NCBI RefSeq assembly: GCF_018122655.1
Contig: NZ_JAGRQC010000003.1
Span: forward strand, 496,001 to 560,000
DNA from: Stakelama marina
GTDB taxonomy: Bacteria > Pseudomonadota > Alphaproteobacteria > Sphingomonadales > Sphingomonadaceae
DNA length: 64,000 nucleotides
Reading direction: 5' to 3'
Shown here: positions 9,164 through 16,366 of the stretch, piece by piece
Layout of the letters: each line of letters begins with the position of its first letter
Position numbering within the stretch: position 1 is the first letter of the stretch
Translations under genes and position numbers: made by a program
Notes under the pieces: generated by a model
Seen by the model: the letters and a program-made list of their open reading frames with translations, nothing else
Database searches by the model: none
What the model was told of the DNA's origin: nothing

Positions 9164-9363
9164 CATATCCCTTTCATTTATCGAACGGTCGATTCGCTCC
9201 TGCGGCCGCGCCCCTGTCACGTCGTCAAATGTGCGTGACTATCGGGTGCGACATAACAAGATTGCCGAAATCGCCTGCCGGACGCAATGCAAATTGCCCG
9301 GCAGATGACCGATTGATGACATGGTGTTGCAGTGCAGCAACAAGTGCCGCCTGCGAAACGGTA

Positions 9364-9825
9364 TCAGCGGACCGCGACGATCGCGTCGATTTCGACCGCT
9401 GCGCCCAGCGGCAGCGTCGGGACGCCGACCGCGCTGCGGGCGTGGCGACCGGCTTCGCCGAACAGCTCCGCCATCAGTTCGGACGCGCCGTTTGCGACCT
9501 TGGGCTGATCGGTGAAGCTGCCCGCGCTGTTGACGAAAACGCCCAGCTTCACGACGCGCTCGACGCGGTCGAGGTCGCCCAGCGCCTTCTTCATCTGCGC
9601 CACCAGCATCAGCGCGCAGCGTTGTGCCGCGTGCTGGCCGAAGGCGAGTTCGCGGTCCTCGCCGAGCCGCCCGGTCATCAGTTCGCCCTTGTCGAACGGC
9701 AACTGCCCGGAGATGTGGAGCAGCCCGCCGGCCTCGACCGCGGGAACATAGGATGCGACGGGGGCCGCCGCTTCGGGGAGGGAAAGGCCGAGTTCGGCCA
9801 GCTTCGCTTCGATCTGTTCGCTCAT
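9364..9825 (-). CDS. RidA-family protein (YjgF/YER057c/UK114)
   Basis: A 153-residue RidA-like protein. RidA proteins deaminate reactive enamines and imines made by PLP enzymes; the longer, YjgH-like branches are less well defined. Visible features are LLHISGQLPF near residue 35, the central LGVFVNSAGSFTDQPKVANGASELM, and HARSAVGVPTLPLGAAVEID, whose arginine is the catalytic residue that holds the substrate carboxylate. It overlaps the stop of the HAD hydrolase gene upstream by 4 bases (ATGA), and together with the DUF3572 gene forms a translationally coupled three-gene operon. Confidence 0.9.
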   Translation of the reverse strand: MSEQIEAKLAELGLSLPEAAAPVASYVPAVEAGGLLHISGQLPFDKGELMTGRLGEDRELAFGQHAAQRCALMLVAQMKKALGDLDRVERVVKLGVFVNSAGSFTDQPKVANGASELMAELFGEAGRHARSAVGVPTLPLGAAVEIDAIVAVR

Positions 9826-10484
9826 GATGCTTGCTCCTCTACCGCTGCTGCCTGCTGGTCAAGAGGTGCAGGACCCGCCGCGAAACGCTGTGCGATCCAC
9901 GCCGATGCAGCGCGCCAGTCGTCGATCCGCGCATGTGCGGCAGGGGCGGGCGCGACATGCGGCGCCAGCGACGGCTCCGACACCATGTGCAGGCGGTGTA
10001 CCTGCGGCGCGTGCCGCGCGACCGAATCGTGGTGCACGGAAAGATCGTCGACAAAGACGGTCACCGGGTGGCCATGTTCGGCGACCAGTCGCGAAACGGG
10101 ATCGCCCTTGCCGCCCTGGTTGCACTCGACGCGGTGGCGGATGCCGTGTGCTGCGAGCTGCGCGATGCGGTGCTCGCGGCAATGGTCCTGCAGGTTGGTG
10201 AGGATCACGACGTCGCAGTGCCCGGCCAGTTCGCCGAGCGCTTCGCGCGCGTGCGGGACGAGCGTCTGCCGCTTCATCTCGTCGGGAAAGAAGCCTTCGA
10301 GCAGCGGCCACAGCTCCTCGCGCGCCAGCGGCGTGCCGCAGGGTCGGCGTTTGAGCGCGTTGCTGAAATCGCCGCCATCGGGGCTGAAGTCGATGTCATG
10401 CTCCTCGTCCAGCCAGGCGCCGAAGTGGCGGACCATGTGCAGCAGTACCTCGTCGCAGTCGCAGATCAGCAGCGGTCGCATCAT
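9822..10484 (-). CDS. HAD-family hydrolase
   Basis: A 220-residue haloacid-dehalogenase-type phosphatase. Motif I is LLICDCDEVLL with the nucleophile and acid/base aspartates near residues 9 and 11, motif II is the threonine in VVILTNLQ, and motif IV is VTVFVDDLSVH. A lysine for motif III is plausible in QGGKGDPVSRL. A helical cap lies between motifs I and II. Two ATG codons overlap the end of the DUF3572 gene; the second, at 10481, is better spaced from GGAGGA. The substrate is unknown. The C-terminal 30 residues are alanine- and glutamine-rich. Confidence 0.85.
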   Translation of the reverse strand: MMRPLLICDCDEVLLHMVRHFGAWLDEEHDIDFSPDGGDFSNALKRRPCGTPLAREELWPLLEGFFPDEMKRQTLVPHAREALGELAGHCDVVILTNLQDHCREHRIAQLAAHGIRHRVECNQGGKGDPVSRLVAEHGHPVTVFVDDLSVHHDSVARHAPQVHRLHMVSEPSLAPHVAPAPAAHARIDDWRAASAWIAQRFAAGPAPLDQQAAAVEEQAS

Positions 10485-10753
10485 TCCTCCAGTTCGCGCC
10501 GCGCGGATACCAGCGCCTCGGGCGTCATCGCAAGCGCATCGGCGCAGGCGAGCAGGTCGGGCTCATAGGCCTCGAGGAACAGGATCGCCGCGGCGAGGAA
10601 TACGGGATCGCCGGCGCGGTCGCGCAGCGTGGGCAGGTCGATCCCCGTCAGGTCGAGAAAGCGCCGTGCGCGATCGTCGGCGCTGACGATCCAGCCGAGC
10701 GCACCCAACCCTATGACAATAGCGTCGTCCTTGTTTGTATCGCGCTCGGGCAT
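10481..10753 (-). CDS. DUF3572 family protein
   Basis: A 90-residue, mostly helical acidic protein of the alphaproteobacterial DUF3572 family. I recognise the pattern DAIVIGLGALGWIVSADDRARRFLDLTGI followed by VFLAAAILFLEAYEPDLL, in abbreviated form. No catalytic motif or signal peptide is visible. It is the first gene of the overlapping DUF3572-HAD-RidA operon and is divergent from divK, with 30 bases between the start codons, so both promoters must lie very close or overlap. Function unknown. Confidence 0.75.
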   Translation of the reverse strand: MPERDTNKDDAIVIGLGALGWIVSADDRARRFLDLTGIDLPTLRDRAGDPVFLAAAILFLEAYEPDLLACADALAMTPEALVSARRELEE

Positions 10754-10783
10754 CGCCTAGAAAGGTCTCAACATTTCGGAGAG

Positions 10784-11155
10784 ATGAACAGGGTGTCGAA
10801 GAAGGTTCTCGTTGTCGAGGACAACGAACTAAATCTCAAACTGTTCTGCGATCTGCTGCGTGCGCACAGCTTCGCCACCGAACCCGTGCGCGACGGCCGC
10901 GACGCCGTGCAGCGAGCACGCGATTTCGAACCCGATCTGGTCATCATGGACATCCAGCTTCCGCATGTGACGGGCACCGAGCTGATCGGTCAGATGAAGG
11001 CCGACCCGAGCCTGCAGAAAATTCCGATCATGGCGGTGACCGCCTATGTCGGGCGTGAGGACGAGGACCGCATCCGCGCGGCAGGCGCCAACGCCTATGT
11101 ATCGAAACCGATCGCGGTGACGCGTTTCATGGAAGAGGTCCGCGCGCTAATCTGA
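10784..11155 (+). CDS. divK: Single-domain response regulator DivK
   Basis: A stand-alone receiver domain of 123 residues, the cell-cycle regulator that in Caulobacter receives phosphate through PleC/DivJ and controls CtrA via DivL and CckA. The opening KKVLVVEDNELNLKLFCDLL is highly characteristic of DivK. The phosphoacceptor aspartate is in VIMDIQLP, the switch threonine in MAVTAYVG, and the conserved lysine in YVSKPIAV. No output domain is present. The ATG sits only two bases behind GGAG; a GTG at 10793 (start VSKKV) is an alternative. In Caulobacter divK is followed by pleD; here it is followed by rpmG on the other strand. Confidence 0.93.
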   Translation: MNRVSKKVLVVEDNELNLKLFCDLLRAHSFATEPVRDGRDAVQRARDFEPDLVIMDIQLPHVTGTELIGQMKADPSLQKIPIMAVTAYVGREDEDRIRAAGANAYVSKPIAVTRFMEEVRALI

Positions 11156-11257
11156 CGCGCACGAAAACACCGCGCAAGCACGACAGCCAGGGGCTGCGCG
11201 CAAACGCGGCTATCCAATCGACAAAGCTCGGCGGAGCGGCCGTCGGCCGCCCGCGGC

Positions 11258-11425
11258 TTACTTGATCTTCGCTTCCTTGAACTCGACATGCTTGCGCACG
11301 ACGGGATCGTATTTGCGGAACGACAGCTTCTCGGTCTGGGTGCGCGGGTTCTTCTTCGTGACGTAGAAGAATCCGGTATCAGCCGAGCTGACGAGCTTGA
11401 TCTTGACGGTGGTCGGCTTGGCCAT
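11258..11425 (-). CDS. rpmG: 50S ribosomal protein L33
   Basis: A 55-residue basic protein of the large ribosomal subunit. The sequence [20 protein letters not shown] followed by [10 protein letters not shown] and [18 protein letters not shown] is the standard cysteine-free alphaproteobacterial L33. The frame remains open 17 codons upstream, but homology begins at 11425. It stands alone between divK (converging from the left) and a hypothetical gene on the other strand. Confidence 0.97.
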   Translation of the reverse strand: MAKPTTVKIKLVSSADTGFFYVTKKNPRTQTEKLSFRKYDPVVRKHVEFKEAKIK

Positions 11426-11616
11426 GACCCATGTCCTTACGGTTCGAATAAATACGAAAAAGCGGCGCGCGCCCAATGCAGGTGCCGGGGCGGCCGCTGT
11501 CCAGACGCGGGCGCATGCGGCAATGGCGCATGATTGTCAAGCCGCGCGGCGGTTTTACCGGCCATTAACCAAGGCCGCGTTATACCCTTTCCATATCAGG
11601 GAAGGGAAATTTCCGC

Positions 11617-11940
11617 ATGGCCCAGACCGCATTGCCGACCCCCGAAATTCGCGCCGAACTTGCCGCCCGCGTCGATTCGATCACCGCTCGCGCGCCTGCC
11701 ACCCACCCGGGCGAGATCGCGCTCGAACTCGAAACCATCCGCCGCATCGCGCACCAGAACGGCATCCGCCCGGCGGTAACGGTAATCCATGCGCTCGATT
11801 CGGCGCTGGCACGCGGCGAGTGCGGCGCGCTCGTCCAGGGCTGGCTCGCGATTCTACGCGACGCGGTCGATTGCGACTTTGCCGAAGCCAGTGCGGACAC
11901 GCTGTTCGCCGCTGCCTGTTCCGTTCGTCTGAACGGCTGA
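11617..11940 (+). CDS. Hypothetical protein, 107 residues
   Basis: I do not recognise a family. The predicted protein is soluble and helical, with no signal peptide or membrane segment. It has a central stretch PGEIALELETIRRIAHQNGI and a C-terminal part containing two cysteines (VDCDFAEASADTLFAAACSV). Coding is supported by a good ribosome binding site (GAAGGG) eight bases before the ATG and by GC-rich third positions. The GDT1-like gene begins 10 bases after its stop, so the two are probably cotranscribed. Confidence 0.65.
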   Translation: MAQTALPTPEIRAELAARVDSITARAPATHPGEIALELETIRRIAHQNGIRPAVTVIHALDSALARGECGALVQGWLAILRDAVDCDFAEASADTLFAAACSVRLNG

Positions 11941-11950
11941 TCCCGGGCCG

Positions 11951-12517
11951 GTGGACGCTCTCGTCCCGGCCTTCATAGCCGCGCTGCTGGCGCAGGCGGG
12001 CGACCGGCCGCCCTGGCTCGCCGCGATTCTGTCGAGCAGATACCGTACACCGCTGACGATTTTCGTGGCCGTGGCGCTCGTCCAGGCCGCGAGTGCGGCC
12101 ATCGCCGTGGTCGGGTCGGAAATCGTCCGTCCGGTCCTCAACCCCGATGCCCGGTCGCTGATGCTCGCGCTGGCACTGCTGTTCGCGGGCGCAGGCGCGT
12201 TGTGGCCGGTGCGGATATCCGACCGGCTGGACGGCTGGCGAATCGGTGCGTTCGCAACCGCCTTTCTCGGCCTCCTCATCCTTGCACTGGGCGACCGGAC
12301 ACAGTTTCTGACCGCGGGTATCGCGCTCGATTCGGCGCATCCGGTGCTTGCGGGGATCGGTGCCGCGACTGGCGCCAGTGCGGCGAACCTGCCGGCGATC
12401 TATCTGGGCGAGCGGGCATGGTGCGCGCTTCCGCTAAAATGGCTGCGCATCGCGTCGGGGGGCGCGTTCCTGCTCATCGGATGTATCATGGCGCTGGGTG
12501 CGCTGCGCCTTATCTAG
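11951..12517 (+). CDS. TMEM165/GDT1-like (UPF0016) membrane protein with altered signature motifs
   Basis: A polytopic membrane protein of 188 residues starting at a GTG codon. It has about six hydrophobic segments in two halves. Members of this family carry two E-x-G-D-(K/R)-(T/S) motifs and move Mn2+ or Ca2+ in exchange for protons. The corresponding sites here read QAGDRP near residue 17 and ALGDRTQF near 114: Gly-Asp-Arg is kept, but both glutamates are replaced (Gln and Ala). The second half retains GAATGASAANLPAIYLGE. Assignment to the family is fairly secure by layout; cation transport is inferred and the specificity may differ. Confidence 0.75.
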   Translation: MDALVPAFIAALLAQAGDRPPWLAAILSSRYRTPLTIFVAVALVQAASAAIAVVGSEIVRPVLNPDARSLMLALALLFAGAGALWPVRISDRLDGWRIGAFATAFLGLLILALGDRTQFLTAGIALDSAHPVLAGIGAATGASAANLPAIYLGERAWCALPLKWLRIASGGAFLLIGCIMALGALRLI

Positions 12518-12558
12518 GCGTTCGATTGCTGTCATCGGGACATTCCCAATGGCGTCGC

Positions 12559-12583
12559 GGAGCCTTTCGATTACGGCCTCGTT
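12559..12583 (+). promoter_or_regulatory. Candidate EcfG-type (general stress) promoter for dps
   Basis: GGAGC, then 16 bases, then CGTT. The EcfG consensus of alphaproteobacteria is GGAAC-N16/17-CGTT, so there is one mismatch in the -35 element. The element ends 35 bases before the dps start codon, and dps is a typical member of this regulon. Placement is by eye. Confidence 0.45.
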
Positions 12584-12618
12584 GTTGAAACGAACCGAAA
12601 ATCGAAAGGGAAACGCAC

Positions 12619-13110
12619 ATGACCACGACCGCGCTCGATACGCCCACCGACCTGAAGGACAATGCGGCGAAGACCGTTGCGCAGGCGCTGAACGGCATTC
12701 TCGCCGATTCCTATGCGCTCTACATCAAGACCAAGAATTTCCACTGGCACGTGTCCGGCCCGCACTTTCGGGATTATCACCTGATGCTCGACGATCAGGC
12801 GGCGCAGATCCTCGGCACGACCGATGCGATCGCCGAACGCGTGCGCAAGACCGGCAATACCACGCTGCGCTCGATCGGCGACATCGCACGGCGCCAGACG
12901 ATTTCCGACAACGACAAGGATTTCGTGAAGCCCGAGGACATGCTTTCGGAACTGCGCGAGGACAATCTGAAGCTCGTCGCCGCGCTGCGCGAGGCAAAGG
13001 ATATCGTCGATGAAGCCAAGGACAATGCGACGAGCGGAATCCTCGACGACTGGACCGACCAGGCCGAGGAACGCGCCTGGTTCCTGTTCGAGGCAGGCCG
13101 CAAGAGCTGA
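12619..13110 (+). CDS. dps: DNA starvation/stationary-phase protection protein Dps
   Basis: A ferritin-like mini-ferritin of 163 residues that oxidises Fe2+ with hydrogen peroxide, stores iron and binds DNA. The inter-subunit ferroxidase ligands are visible in KNFHWHVSGPHFRDYHLMLD (residues about 40-60), and the second part in LGTTDAIAERVRK. The N-terminus contains lysines that could contact DNA. The start is supported by AAAGGGAAACGC just upstream. A candidate EcfG-type promoter precedes the gene, and the next gene downstream carries a better match, consistent with a general-stress pair. Confidence 0.95.
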   Translation: MTTTALDTPTDLKDNAAKTVAQALNGILADSYALYIKTKNFHWHVSGPHFRDYHLMLDDQAAQILGTTDAIAERVRKTGNTTLRSIGDIARRQTISDNDKDFVKPEDMLSELREDNLKLVAALREAKDIVDEAKDNATSGILDDWTDQAEERAWFLFEAGRKS

Positions 13111-13119
13111 ACCGCCGAA

Positions 13120-13145
13120 GGAACGCTTGCCCGTTGATATGGGTT
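13120..13145 (+). promoter_or_regulatory. Candidate EcfG-type promoter for the DUF1328 gene
   Basis: A perfect GGAAC -35 element, 17 bases of spacer, then GGTT (consensus CGTT). It lies 28 bases before the ATG of the DUF1328 gene and just after the dps stop, so the small gene has its own stress promoter as well as possible read-through from dps. Confidence 0.55.
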
Positions 13146-13173
13146 AACCCGTGCAGCAACAGGAGAACCGTAC

Positions 13174-13359
13174 ATGATCAAATGGGCTATCATATTCCTG
13201 GTCGCCGGACTGGTTCTGGCGGCAATCGGGTTCGGCGGCGCCGCGGGCGTTGCGTTCACCATCGCCAAGGTGCTCGCGTTCATCGCCATCGCGCTGTTCG
13301 TCATTTTCCTCATCATGAGGCTGATGGCCGGAAAAGCCGTGAAGGACGCAATAGACTGA
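13174..13359 (+). CDS. DUF1328 small membrane protein (YtjA-like)
   Basis: A 61-residue protein with two hydrophobic helices. IKWAIIFLVAGLVLAAIGFGG at the start and the second helix VLAFIAIALFVIFLIM match the DUF1328/YtjA family, which is typically induced by stress. The start codon is preceded by AGGAG at good spacing. It has a candidate EcfG promoter and ends before an intrinsic terminator. Function unknown. Confidence 0.88.
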   Translation: MIKWAIIFLVAGLVLAAIGFGGAAGVAFTIAKVLAFIAIALFVIFLIMRLMAGKAVKDAID

Positions 13360-13386
13360 CCGGAGGTTGGTCAGCACGGAAGCGAG

Positions 13387-13414
13387 GGGCGGTCGGCTTG
13401 TCCGGCCGCCCTTT
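13387..13414 (+). terminator. Probable intrinsic terminator after the DUF1328 gene
   Basis: A 10-pair GC-rich stem (GGGCGGTCGG with CCGGCCGCCC, one G-U pair) around the loop CTTGT, followed by three T. It separates the stress genes from the DNA ligase gene that starts 13 bases later. Confidence 0.55.
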
Positions 13415-13427
13415 GCGTGTCTGAACG

Positions 13428-15023
13428 ATGCGCGCCTTTGCCGAACTGCTCGACCGGTTGATCTACACGCGCTCGCGCAATGCGAAGCTGCGGCTGATCG
13501 CCGACTATCTGCGTACCGCGCCCGACCCCGATCGCGGCTGGGCGATCGCGGCGCTGACCGGCGACCTCGACCTGCGCGGGGTGAAAAGCTCGGTCGCGCG
13601 TGGGCTTATCGAGGAACGCGTCGATCCCGTGCTCGTGGCGCTGAGCCGCGATTTCGTCGGCGATACTGCCGAAACCGTTGCCCTTTTGTGGCCGGAAGTT
13701 CCCGCGACCGGCGACACCGATGAACCGCTGGGGGTGGCCGATGTCGTCGAGCGGCTGTCGGGGCTGTCGCGCAGCGAGGCGCCGGCGGTGCTCGCCACGA
13801 TGCTCGACCGCTGCGACGCCAACGAACGTTATGCGCTTCTCAAGCTCGCGACCGGCGGGCTCCGTGTCGGCGTATCGGCCCGGCTGGCGAAGACCGCGCT
13901 CGCCCAGGCTTTCGACCTCGATGTCGATGCGGTGGAGGAGGTATGGCACGGGCTGTCGCCGCCCTATGCCGAAATCTTCGCCTGGGGCGAGGGGCGGGGC
14001 GATCAGCCGACGCCCGCAGACGTGCCGGTATTCCGTCCGTTCATGCTGGCGCACCCACTGGAAGATGGGACTGTCGATCTTGCCGAATATGCGGCCGAAT
14101 GGAAATGGGACGGCATCCGCGTGCAGCTCGTCCATGTCGCAGGCGAAACGCGGCTCTACAGCCGGGCGGGCGAAGACATCACCCGCGCCTTTCCCGATGT
14201 GGCGGAGCATTTTCGCGAGCCCGGCGCGCTCGACGGCGAACTGCTGGTGCGCGGCGAGGGGCAGGGCGCGGCGCTGGGCGAAGGGGCGGGGGCCGCCAGC
14301 TTCAACGCCCTGCAACAGCGGCTCAACCGCAAGACCGTGTCGAAGAAGATGCTCGCCGAATCACCTGCATTCGTCCGGCTCTACGACATCCTGTTCGATG
14401 GCGCAGAGGATCTTCGCCGCCTCGAATGGCGCGAACGGCGGCAGCGGCTGGAGGTGTTTGCCGCTCGGCTGGAAACGGATCGCTTCGACGTCAGCGAACT
14501 GATCGAGGCGGACGATTTCGAAGCACTTGCCGCAATCCGCGAAGGCGCGCGCGAGGGCGCGATCGAAGGGGTGATGCTGAAGCGGCGCGATTCGGAATAT
14601 GTCGCCGGCCGCCGCGTCGGGCTGTGGTACAAGTGGAAGCGCGACCCGCTGACCGCCGATTGCGTGATGATGTATGCGCAGCGCGGCAACGGAAAGCGCT
14701 CAAGCTTCTATTCGGACTATACCTTCGGCTGCTGGAATGCCGAGGGCGAGTTGCTGCCGGTGGGCAAGGCCTATTCGGGCTTCACCGACGAGGAGCTCAA
14801 ATGGCTCGACCGGTTCGTGCGCAACAATACGGTCAACCGCTTCGGGCCGGTGCGCGAAGTGGAAAAGGCGCTGGTGCTCGAAGTCGCGTTCGATTCGGTC
14901 CATGAATCGAAGCGCCACAAATCGGGCCTTGCGATGCGCTTCCCCCGCATCGCGCGCATCCGCCGCGACAAGCCCGTGGCCGAGGCGGATACGATCGATG
15001 CTCTGCGCAAGCTCATAACCTGA
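13428..15023 (+). CDS. ATP-dependent DNA ligase of the ligase-associated DNA-damage-response type
   Basis: Seals nicks in DNA using ATP. The 531-residue protein has an N-terminal helical DNA-binding domain (1-200), the adenylation domain with motif I EWKWDGIR and the nucleotidyl lysine at about 226, LDGELLVRG (motif III), EGVMLKRRDSEY (motif IV), LWYKWKRDP (motif V), and an OB-fold C-terminus. This is the PP_1105-type bacterial ligase (TIGR04120 as I recall it), not LigD. Such ligases are normally encoded with a DEXH helicase, an MBL-fold exonuclease and the phosphoesterase PdeM; those three are present here at 26.3-31.8 kb instead of next to it. Confidence 0.93.
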   Translation: MRAFAELLDRLIYTRSRNAKLRLIADYLRTAPDPDRGWAIAALTGDLDLRGVKSSVARGLIEERVDPVLVALSRDFVGDTAETVALLWPEVPATGDTDEPLGVADVVERLSGLSRSEAPAVLATMLDRCDANERYALLKLATGGLRVGVSARLAKTALAQAFDLDVDAVEEVWHGLSPPYAEIFAWGEGRGDQPTPADVPVFRPFMLAHPLEDGTVDLAEYAAEWKWDGIRVQLVHVAGETRLYSRAGEDITRAFPDVAEHFREPGALDGELLVRGEGQGAALGEGAGAASFNALQQRLNRKTVSKKMLAESPAFVRLYDILFDGAEDLRRLEWRERRQRLEVFAARLETDRFDVSELIEADDFEALAAIREGAREGAIEGVMLKRRDSEYVAGRRVGLWYKWKRDPLTADCVMMYAQRGNGKRSSFYSDYTFGCWNAEGELLPVGKAYSGFTDEELKWLDRFVRNNTVNRFGPVREVEKALVLEVAFDSVHESKRHKSGLAMRFPRIARIRRDKPVAEADTIDALRKLIT

Positions 15024-15084
15024 TCGGCTTCCCGGCCCATCTTTCTGTTGCTAGCATCACCGCGTTCAGCGGGGAGACGAGGCG

Positions 15085-15849
15085 ATGCCGTGGGGGCCGT
15101 TCCTGTTCGATGCCAAGATCAGCGCCGGCGACGCGATCCAGACGGTTGCGTTGCTGTTCGCCGTTGCCCAGTTCACGATCCAGTCCCGCGCCAATCGCAG
15201 GGCCGATGCCGAGGCGGCGGCGCTGCGCGAGGAAACCGCCCGCAAGGCGCTGGAAAGCCGGCAGGTCGAAATCTATCAGCGGCTCGAGATCGAATCGAAC
15301 GCGGTGTTCAAGTTCGAAGCAGAACACAGCGACATTCTGCCCTTTTTCAAGACCCATCTGGCGCCCGGTCGCGCCGAGTATGAGCGGCGGGCACGCGAGG
15401 GCGACGATTTCCTGACCGCGCGGAAATATTATGAAAACTGCTGCAATCTGTTCGAGATTTCGGCCCGGCTTCGCCAAAAGGACATCGTCGATCCGGAGGT
15501 TTTCGCCAGTTGGGTCGCGTGGTATTTCGACACGCTGCTCGAATGGGGTTTTCGCGCGCTGTGGCACGACCTGCGCGACAATTACACGCCGCAACTGCGG
15601 ATGGTGTTCGACAAGTTCGTCAACGAGCTGATCCGCGATTGGGACGCACCGCATGATAGCAGGCGCGGAGCCGGGCAGAATGAGTCCGAAGAGGCTGTCA
15701 GAATGGTTGCGGATCAGACGATCGAGGCTTTGAGGAGCCGTTTTTATGCAGAATTGGGAAGCAAGTTCGTCTGTCCGACGATCACCAACTGGCTTGCCAG
15801 GGTCGAGGAGGGGCGCGGCGACCGCGCCCACCCGCTGGCGTTTCGGTAA
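15085..15849 (+). CDS. Hypothetical protein with N-terminal membrane segment
   Basis: I do not recognise a named family. The 254-residue product begins with a single hydrophobic stretch (AGDAIQTVALLFAVAQF, about residues 13-30). After it comes a charged helical region rich in arginine, alanine and glutamate that could be a coiled coil (about 33-75), then a helical domain with conserved-looking aromatic residues (KYYENCCNLFEISARLRQKD). This layout resembles bacterial membrane-anchored proteins of DUF4760 type, but I cannot confirm that. The start is supported by GGGGAG. The GNAT gene begins 6 bases after the stop. Confidence 0.6.
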   Translation: MPWGPFLFDAKISAGDAIQTVALLFAVAQFTIQSRANRRADAEAAALREETARKALESRQVEIYQRLEIESNAVFKFEAEHSDILPFFKTHLAPGRAEYERRAREGDDFLTARKYYENCCNLFEISARLRQKDIVDPEVFASWVAWYFDTLLEWGFRALWHDLRDNYTPQLRMVFDKFVNELIRDWDAPHDSRRGAGQNESEEAVRMVADQTIEALRSRFYAELGSKFVCPTITNWLARVEEGRGDRAHPLAFR

Positions 15850-15855
15850 TATCCT

Positions 15856-16353
15856 ATGACGTTCACGATCGACTGGGCCCCCGACGCGCTGATGGAGGAC
15901 GTCGCGCGTTTTTTTGCCAGGGTAATTTCAGGCGATGATTCGTATATCAGTCACGGTGAGGTCCAGACCGGGCTGAGTTCGGATGGCAGGCATTGGGCGC
16001 CCGACCTCGCCGCGAAAATGATCGCGGATTTCGAAGAACTGGGACCATGTCGCAGCGTGGCGGTGGCAAGCGACGGGGGGCGAATCGTCGGAGCGGCAGT
16101 GCTGCTCTGGGTCAGAGGCGGCAGGGTCGCCTATTGCGTGCTGGAGGATCTCGCCGTCGATCCGGCCGTGCGCAATCGGGGTGTCGGCGCGGACCTGGTC
16201 GCCTTTGCCGAGGAAGCGGCGCGGGAGCGCGGAATGGCCTGGATCTTCCTCGAAAGCGGATTGCACAATCACGGTGCGCACCGTTTGTTCGAGCGGTCGG
16301 GGTTTCGTCCGATCTCGAAGGTGTTTCTGAAACCGCTTGGCGCGACCGAATAA
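15856..16353 (+). CDS. GNAT-family N-acetyltransferase
   Basis: A 165-residue acetyl-CoA-dependent acyltransferase. The acetyl-CoA binding loop is in YCVLEDLAVDPAVRNRGVGADLVAFAEE (motif A, R-G-x-G type, about residues 95-120), and the C-terminal part IFLESGLHNHGAHRLFERSGF is the usual motif B with YERxGF-like ending. The substrate is unknown. It follows the hypothetical gene by six bases and converges on arsB with 13 bases between stop codons. Confidence 0.88.
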   Translation: MTFTIDWAPDALMEDVARFFARVISGDDSYISHGEVQTGLSSDGRHWAPDLAAKMIADFEELGPCRSVAVASDGGRIVGAAVLLWVRGGRVAYCVLEDLAVDPAVRNRGVGADLVAFAEEAARERGMAWIFLESGLHNHGAHRLFERSGFRPISKVFLKPLGATE

Positions 16354-16366
16354 GCGCGTCGACCTG

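Noticed and set aside
9325..9342. Inverted repeat TGTTGC-N6-GCAACA upstream of the porin gene
   Set aside because: Six-base arms far from the start codon and next to no recognisable promoter; too little to call an operator.
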